Part shown: positions 57,901 to 64,000 of the stretch, one piece after another
Numbering within the stretch: the first letter of the stretch is position 1
Layout: each line of letters starts with the position of its first letter
Assembly (NCBI GenBank): GCA_008360955.1
Contig: LUCM01005082.1
Coordinates: 143,076-207,075, forward strand
Length of the DNA stretch: 64,000 bases
From: Fasciolopsis buskii
Taxonomy: Eukaryota > Platyhelminthes > Trematoda > Plagiorchiida > Fasciolidae
Direction of reading: 5' to 3'
The notes under the pieces: generated by a model
The model's input: only the letters and a program-made list of their open reading frames with translations
Told to the model about the DNA's origin: nothing
Databases searched by the model: none
Translations under genes and position numbers: made by a program

Positions 57901-60900
57901 TTGGCTCTCAGCCTAATCGACTGCATTGCAATGTAGCTTGTTACAACTACAATAACCACCCGCTGAGCTGAATACGAATTCACTGCCGGATTGGCTAAAT
58001 GGATTTTTCCCCTGATTCCTTATCTGGTTTGTATTTGCCCTCTGAATCATCTCCATGGAAGCGCTGACACGATTCGATTTGTTCTGACACCAGCATGCTT
58101 GTACTGTTCCTTCTTGCATGCAATCCATTGAGGCAATCCCCTTGTCGGATTATCACTGTACGCTACTCGGATAACTGTGACATTTTACCAACTAACTATT
58201 TTAGGACCACAGTCAAATCTATGATTCATCTGTCATCTATCAGTCACCTAAAATTAGCCGATCTATTTTTCCAAAGATCTTCAGTCCCCTGGTCTCTACA
58301 GTTAGCCAGTTGTTTTGCTTTTCATACAAACAAGAATGTAGTGAATGATCACTATCAAATATGAGTAGCTTATTCACGAATGTATACAATATACCGTTAC
58401 CGGATTTAGGTAAGTCGTGGGGAGAGTGTGTCACACTATCGAACATCCAAGTGAGGACAAAAGTCAGTAAAACTTTGTGAAATAAAACAGTGAGCAGACT
58501 GCACCATTTTGGGAACAGAGGAAAAGATATATGCTAACTGATTGTTGATTGTTATCGTCTGTCCATCACCGAAGGCAATGAAACTGACTTCAATAGAACA
58601 GCTAAGCTCTGTCTCAGAACCTACCTGGGTTAGTCGATTGCTTTAGGCCCTGAGAAAAAAGCCTTAATCAAAGCAGTTGAATCACTCAGCTTCTTAAAAA
58701 GTTTTTTACGATCAGTATGGTTCGGAAGTAGCTACATCTTTTGTCCAATATCAGTACGATCGATCCGAAACGATCCATTCCTCGGCAGTTTTTTTTTTGT
58801 ACTCAACTTACCCACAGTGTTGATTGGAGTCCGATACGGGAATGGGCCCCGAGCATAGAATAGGGGTGGAGCAAACGTGCTCAGTTGCTCAGTCCAGTCT
58901 TGGAATTTGCGAATCCACGAGCCACGTTCATTTTTCACCTGATTGTACATGGCTTGCTCGCCAAATGAGATGCACGGGACGAGAGATGAGCTGTAATACC
59001 AACCAGAATTGGACATTGGAAGGAAAGCTTGAAAATCCGGTCACAGATTAGTAGATCAAATTGGTTCAGGCTAAGATAATGGAAACCACGGAAATTGGTT
59101 TTTATTTGTACTGTATTTTGGTTTTAGGTATCTCATGGATATAGACACTGTGAGGATGAACAACAAGTTGGATTGCCAGCCTTAAAATAGCGAATCAGAC
59201 AAAGTCTACAAACAATTTGGAAATTAGATAGAAAATTTCCAATAGGCAACTAACTACTGGTCGCATTTACATTTCATTCCGCCAACCGATATCAGATTGG
59301 GGATAGGTCTATAATTTCAAATGTCATTTTTATTTGGAAACGCTTGAGAAGCAAAAAACGTCAATTCTCATTCTCTTCGGGGAGCACATTACTTTTGCTG
59401 AATGGACAAAATTGATTTTAAAGTGATGCAACAGATATCCAGACTGGGGTATATCGTCGAGTTTCGGCGTGTACTTCCGGAATTCGAACCCTCTACCGCT
59501 GACCGTTTACACATTTGAAAGCCTGAAACTGATAGTGGCATTCTAAGAGGAACAGTGCACCTTGATTGTATAACAAAAGCAGAACTAGTAAAAATATTAT
59601 TTAAAGATCATTACAAGGTTGCCGAATTGATTTCGTACGGTGGCATAGGACGATCATTAATGGAACATAGTAACACTAATCTAGACAGTAAGCTCGTATC
59701 AACTGATATTTTGTTAATTTAATCAACTCAGAGAGGACTAATAATAGCTAGGTGTTCATCTTCATTGTTCCGGCAGATTTCTTGATTGTATCCAAACTAC
59801 TATAGTGTATAAATTCGCAGATTACATTTTTCACACAATTTGATGACATTTTTATTGTTTTGCTGGTTGATAAACGCAAAGTAGAACACGAATATTGATC
59901 AACACATGAACAGTGGGATGAAAGAAAAGAAATCCTGGAACTAGTTTGTGAACGAATGTTTGCTGACAAAAGGAGACAGCAGTTTGCCAAAGCGATTACA
60001 AAACAATTACAAACGATAAAGTAGAAAGCCACTCGATTTGGACACTTCGGTTTGCATCTTATATTCCCGGGTTTTGCTACACTAACGCTATCACGAATAG
60101 CAATGACGGTCGTAAAGCTGTCATTACAAGTTTCCAAATTTAAGGTCTGGGGTTCTGATCTGCTACCACCGTCTAATTCTCTTGAATGCATGCGGATACG
60201 GTGCAAAAATTTCACATCGAGAAACCATCCACTCTGTTTTTTGAACAACCTTCTGCTCTACATACAAATTAACCTTTCTACTATCGAGAAATGACAGTGG
60301 ATAATCAACGTGTGTGCAAACACATGCATCAAAGGATGATTTCCTTTTCAGTCACCATGAAGCATAAGAAATTCCACTTTTTCTAGGAAATCCGTGTTGG
60401 CTGTAGCCAAGATTGTTGGCTTTTATGAGGTTCCGATCATACGAATTGACGTTTAGACCGTTCTTTCCATTGCTCACATGGTTGCGTAACTGAATGTCTC
60501 CATTCCTGCTTTGTAGCTGGCTTGCCAGGACATAGATGGGACTTACCGTTTCCAGTCGAGCAGTATATCCAAGCCGAACACATCTGCCCGGTCACTTGAT
60601 TACAACCGAAACGCTCTGCATAGTTTAGCTCAGAGAAAACAGAGCCTCAGTGGTCGCTGCGCAAATTTCTGATCGTTTAAGAAAGAATTGTCCGCACAAA
60701 ATATGTCCGACGGTGAGGAATCAACAGTTTTATCCTATCACCTACTTGGTGGTAGTCTAATTCTGACATACGGCCTGTTAGTCCGAAGGCATTAGACCTC
60801 ATGAAGGCATATACCACCCGGTGATGCTTGAAATGGTGGTAAGGGTATAATTACAATTAGTCCTGAGACCCATGTTTATCAGACGGATAAGGTTGTAACA

Positions 60901-63900
60901 TTTGAAAGTACGGGTAGCGGTTTTAAATCCTCCCATCGCTGGTCAACTTCGCCCACCTGGCTGTCGTCTGTTGACCGCGGACAAGCCGGCATGGAGTTTT
61001 GCTAAACTAGTCGGATAATGACAACGCTGACCTAATTGAACTAATTTCCTTTCAAACTATTCGCGCTCGCAATATCGCATAACGTTCATGACTTTGTTGC
61101 CAACATGCAAATAGTGGGACACTCTCTGTTGTTTCATTACCAATTTAGAATGCAACAGCAGACCAAATTTGACCATGATAATGCAGCTATTCAAAAAAGA
61201 TACAATCTAGTCAAAAAATTGCCAGGTATTTCATGAAAACTTAGTCATGTCACAGACAAATGGAAACCCCCGACTTTAATTCGATCAAGTACTCACGAGG
61301 ACGTTTTTAAAAGTCTAACGTTCACGATTCAAATACGGAAGTCGTGATCGCAGCAAAAGCGACTAACGGAGCATGACCAGTTAAGGGCGAGATCCCGAAT
61401 TTGGTGAAAACAATGCTGAGAAAATTTATTGAGGTCCATAAATAGAAGGACAACAACAAGAAATTTTGGGATCTTGATTTGTAATGTCTACTAGACATTA
61501 TGTTCGTCAGTTTCCGGGACAAAGATTGCACTTGTAGCAAACTTCAATATGGGAAATGACAAATGAGTCAAGCTTATTGCCATCAGGAGTGTTACAAAAG
61601 AACATATCACATCATTTCACACCCTACCCAGTCTGTAGAGCCAGTTTGAAGAATCCAAAGCGACGACTTGTGACCATTACGTAACGTCCCGGACGAGCCT
61701 CGAGGGCCTCGGAAGCACCACCGAGGACTACAACAACAAAATTCCCGGTTTTCTTGCATTCATTCGAATCCAACAAATAGTGAAGCCCTTTACGTGTTGC
61801 CGCGATAATTCCTGAAACAAAAATCGGACAAATTAAATTTATCCAGACAGATAAGGAAGATGTTATGGAGATTGTAATCAAAACATGAACATTTGCCAAT
61901 TTGGGGAAAATCGATTATGTTGAGCGGTTTTGTTCGTTTTCACTTCTTATGCAATTGACACAAACATGTAAAAGTCTTGGGCCTTGGCCGAGTTAAATTC
62001 CATGCAAAGATGTTGTTCATGCATTCGCTTCTTGTGAGCTACGAGATCCGGCTGGAGTATTCAAACTTTTCACCTGTCTCAAGATTGGCTACGGTTCGAA
62101 TCCCACAACATCTAGCATTTTGGCATGAAATAAATACTCACTACAACCATATTTATCCTTTCCAAGTACGACTCATTATCACTTCTTTTATTGTGTGAAG
62201 CTCTCCATTGATCACATGTTTATTGTCGTGTTCGCCAGCTTCTATAGAATTTTCGGAATCTCTGATCGATTCTTTTCATTGCACTCATGATAACCCCAGC
62301 AGCTAAAAACTGTTCATAATGAAAAACATTAACGGATTCTTTCAGGAGCACACGTTTACACACTTTGTGCTGAAGATGCCTTATGAATGACTTGATTTTT
62401 TAATTAGTCAGAATATACTATCACAGATTTCGGGATTTGTGAGGCCGGTTAGAACAGTTTCCACTGGTCCTACTTATCTCTCTATCTGACTCTTACACAC
62501 AGACACACACACGCAAACTAAGACTCACCGATAGAAGGCAGTAGCATCGAATGCCTACAAACACCCAACTGATTTGTCTGTTCACAAATAGTTAGCGCAA
62601 AGCAGCCAGGAGAAATTGCTGAGTTTTGGCACATTCTATGATAAGTTGTCTCTCTAAAACATTCTCCTATCATCGATCTCCCATCGGCAGTCTCACAGTC
62701 ATTGAGAGCCAATCCGTACCGTGGATACAGGGCACATTTGATATGAACCTATCGCTGAGCGAACACGATCAACATTCACCGAATTGAATGATTTGAATGG
62801 ATTTTGAAGCATCGAGAGTTTGTGATCGACAAATGATCAATTCCATCTCTATGCCCAGTATCCGTCTCCCGACGCACCAAACGTCAAATGAGACATTTTC
62901 ATTGTTTTTATCCGGACTAAACAAATTCCGCGGAGAACAACTAATTTTAGGACTTTGTTTCTCATTATGTTCCCTTTCGATGGAGATTTTCTAGATTTTA
63001 TTTGAACTGACTAGCTTGTGACCAGTGTCTGCAGAAACTCACTAATTTTGTTAAAAACAAACTGCTTTAGACGCACATAAATCCAAATATTCAGACGGTT
63101 GGAGTGTGTAGCATTTAGTTCCTAGGCCGCGGTGCTTTTGTCATCATGCTAACTGATGCTGTCAAACATAACTGTTACCACGCCAACCTATTTGAACTAA
63201 TATGTAAAATATATTATAGGCTTGGCGAAGAAAATGGGCTACCAGAGCTCAAGCGTCCAAAACGCAGCCTGTCGTTCGACCAACCCTGGATTGTCGAGTT
63301 CATTTGTGGGTGGGATAAAACAGATTGAAATGCGTTACCTACGGGAGGCAATTGCGCAACACGTGTACGTTGTCCTTATAATCCTCGGTCCCATCTATCC
63401 ACCTAGGTGTATACCAAGGGGGTCAATGTTTGCTGGCACGAGTCTCAGATAATTTGATATCAATTCATATGATCAGCTTCGGAACGACTGGCAGATCGGA
63501 ACAGAACACGTTTACAAAAGCAAATTTCAAATATTAAAAAATGAATGTTTTCACTCAGCGAGAATGAGATGTGGCGTTAAACATGTATTTCAAGCACCTG
63601 ATGAAAAGCTTGAGTAGGACAAGTCCTGTGTTCATAAGGTATGATAGAAAACCAAGAGAATACTTAGTACACTTCGATGGTTATTCATGTTATAATTTGT
63701 TAGAAACACTTGAAAACATTATCCTCATAGTTGAGAGTAATTTGGGTTTGACAGTCGATTTTTCTGGCCTAGCGAATTCGGTAAATGTGACTGTTTCCTC
63801 TGGGCATTATTTGCAGATCAGTAATGAACAATGTATCGTGTAGACGTTTGCGCACAAAAATATCGCATTTCAGTCGAAAATCGTAGTGAAAATAAGAAAA

Positions 63901-64000
63901 TGGTTGCATTCATCACATTGTAAAAATGAAGAATGAACAAACTCGTCAAAGAATGATTTGAACACATGAAAATAGATTGCTCGTGGGACTCGGCTAAAAC
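51788..64000 (-). CDS. DGAT2/MOGAT-family acyltransferase, gene B (3' part, exons 2-4)
   Basis: Exons 61811-61628, 58990-58812 and 51939-51788 join in phase (each with GT-AG borders) and encode the last 171 or so residues. Motifs are GGASEALEARPG, RRFGFFKLAL, LVPCISFGE, YRTPINTV and GAPIPCERVENPT, ending DPDAEDIEFI. Exon lengths 184, 179 and 152 nt and all phases equal those of gene A. By my count about 43 of 61 residues agree with gene A over exon 2. The first exon, with start, membrane segments and HPHG, is not in the window; intron 1 must exceed 2.2 kb. The role is the same as gene A: ER acylation of mono- or diacylglycerol. Whether B is functional cannot be judged without exon 1, but no stop or frameshift is seen. 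Confidence 0.9.
52401..52572 (-). repeat. SINE family 1, copy 10 (closest to consensus)
   Basis: Minus reads CCGGCGATGGCCAAGCGGAG (A box TGGCCAAGCGG), then TTCGGTCATGAAGGTCGCGG and a B box with one change (GTTCGGATCC). The body CAACTTCCCCAATTGGCAGC and the tail ATCAATAAAGGAAGTAAGAG follow. It is nearly full length and well preserved. Confidence 0.88.
53262..54030 (-). mobile_element. RTE-like LINE, 3' fragment
   Basis: Minus reads SRYLGSLITPGTDVGEDIL (near 53920), VRSVLLYRCEAGPIRADDV, ISVFDHRCLRSTARIW, then after a frame change LGHVL, RLPLRALFARAEQSWKKRR and NRSQWRECC. These are the thumb and C-terminal blocks shared with the element at 30.4-33.3 kb. The endonuclease and RT catalytic parts are absent. 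Frameshifts and stops make it inactive. Confidence 0.85.
54065..54250 (+). repeat. SINE-like repeat family 2, copy 1
   Basis: It has a tRNA-like head (GTAATGGCCAAGGCGTTCGA, then a B-box relic GGGTCCGTGTCCC). It shares ATGTGCACTACTTGATTCCC, CCAACAAGGAT and ACAGTTGTA-type blocks with the copy at 54960-55165. It lies directly behind the LINE fragment. Confidence 0.55.
54960..55165 (+). repeat. SINE-like repeat family 2, copy 2
   Basis: It reads GTCCACGTCCCGGTTCGGATG, then GCACCGCCGATGATTTCC, CCAACAAGGATCAGACAATT and GTAATGGCC. It is collinear with copy 1 over about 120 bp, with a poorly preserved head. Confidence 0.5.
58812..58990 (-). CDS. Gene B exon 3
   Basis: A 179-nt exon with acceptor ATTACAG and donor GTGG|GTAAGT. 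It encodes SSLVPCISFGEQAMYNQV, GSWIRKFQDWTEQL and FYARGPFPYRTPINTV. It is collinear with gene A exon 3 without a gap. Confidence 0.94.
58991..61627 (-). other. Gene B intron 2 (2.6 kb)
   Basis: It contains SINE copy 11 (60868-61000). A minus frame of 166 codons (60248-59748) starts with TTG and matches nothing; on plus a short frame (near 59905-60021) reads HEQWDERKEILELVCERMF and looks helical. Neither is supported as an exon. Confidence 0.8.
60868..61000 (+). repeat. SINE family 1, copy 11
   Basis: It reads CAGACGGATAAGGTTGTAAC, a B-box relic GGTTTTAAATCCTCCCA, TCGCTGGTCAACTTCGCCC, ACCTGGCTGTC and GTTGACCGCGGAC. The tail is missing. Confidence 0.78.
61628..61811 (-). CDS. Gene B exon 2
   Basis: A 184-nt exon with acceptor TTTCAG and donor GG|GTAGGG. 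It encodes ATRKGLHYLLDSNEC, VVVVLGGASEALEARPG and RRFGFFKLALQTG. The start phase is 1 and the end phase is 2. Confidence 0.94.
61812..64000 (-). other. Gene B intron 1 (3' part, continues past the window)
   Basis: I searched it for a gene B first exon (HPHG block) and found none. A possible unrelated minus-strand exon lies at 62748-62529. A short (CA)n lies at 62494-62515. A perfect B-box core GGTTCGAATCC near 62091 lacks a convincing A box. Confidence 0.7.
62529..62748 (-). other. Possible Cys-rich exon, unrecognised
   Basis: It is bordered by acceptor-like GCGATAG and a strong donor (TCG|GTGAGT). The 73-codon frame has seven cysteines (for example CALYPRYGLALNDCETADG and HRMCQNSAISPGCF), as in secreted or extracellular domains. 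I cannot name the family. It lies on the same strand inside gene B intron 1, where an exon of another gene would be unusual, so it may be chance. Confidence 0.22.

Larger units (their letters stand above)
51940..58811 (-). other. Gene B intron 3 (6.9 kb)
   Basis: It holds SINE copy 10 (52401-52572), an RTE-like LINE fragment (53262-54030) and two family-2 SINE-like repeats (54065-54250, 54960-55165). The remainder (55.2-58.8 kb) has no feature I can support; frames at 57447-57797 and 56619-56371 were inspected and not recognised. Confidence 0.8.

Noticed and set aside
59748..60248. Minus-strand open frame of 166 codons
   Set aside because: It starts with TTG, lies inside gene B intron 2, shows no domain and no splice borders; probably a chance open frame.
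62075..62105. Perfect B-box core GGTTCGAATCC, possible tRNA gene
   Set aside because: No A box at the right spacing and no cloverleaf could be drawn.
61812..64000. Search for gene B exon 1 inside the window
   Set aside because: No HPHG, YFP or membrane-segment coding sequence on the minus strand here; it must lie beyond 64000.
1..64000. CRISPR array, bacterial operons or phage genes
   Set aside because: No regularly spaced direct repeats of the right kind, no Shine-Dalgarno-led gene strings; intron-containing genes and SINEs show a eukaryotic genome.

Overview
The window looks like a large-intron metazoan genome, most likely a digenean flatworm (trematode). This is inferred from GT-AG introns of 1.5 to 6.9 kb, moderately AT-rich sequence, and a dense load of degenerate tRNA-derived SINEs, RTE-type and CR1/Jockey-type LINE fragments and Penelope-like fragments. 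Nothing suggests a bacterial operon, a phage or a CRISPR array. Species cannot be fixed from the sequence alone.

Only two genes can be supported firmly. Both lie on the minus strand and both belong to the DGAT2/MOGAT acyltransferase family (final steps of triacylglycerol synthesis at the ER). Gene A (17940-24627) is complete in four exons: 24627-23796, 22299-22116, 20085-19907 and 18091-17940. They join in frame to 448 codons plus stop and carry the YFP, HPHG, RPG, RxGFxK and VPxxSFGE motifs. It has a glutamine-rich insert just before HPHG. Gene B shows exons 2 to 4 (61811-61628, 58990-58812, 51939-51788); its first exon must lie beyond base 64000. The three shared exons have identical lengths (184, 179 and 152 nt) and phases in A and B, and both genes have an AATAAA about 230 nt past the stop. 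They are tandem paralogues, with B upstream of A in transcription order.

The rest is intron or intergenic DNA shaped by repeats. From 28.4 to 33.3 kb two dead LINEs lie tail to tail: a CR1/Jockey-like element on plus ending in an (ACTGA)n tail, and an RTE-like element on minus whose YADD box reads YADG. A 3' piece of a related RTE-like LINE sits in intron 3 of gene B (53.3-54.0 kb). At 36.0-36.8 kb is the 3' end of a Penelope-like element. Its terminal stem-loop sequence recurs at 11.6, 39.4 and 41.9 kb with compensatory stem changes and a hammerhead-like layout. Eleven copies of one tRNA-derived SINE and a few copies of three further short repeat families are scattered through the window.

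At 25.6-27.3 kb a 643-bp segment occurs twice, visually identical, around a (GAT/CAT)n array and a single N. This is more likely an assembly misjoin than biology. The duplicated segment carries an open frame of about 131 codons of unknown identity that may be an exon of an unrecognised plus-strand gene. A few other open frames with splice-like borders are listed at low confidence.
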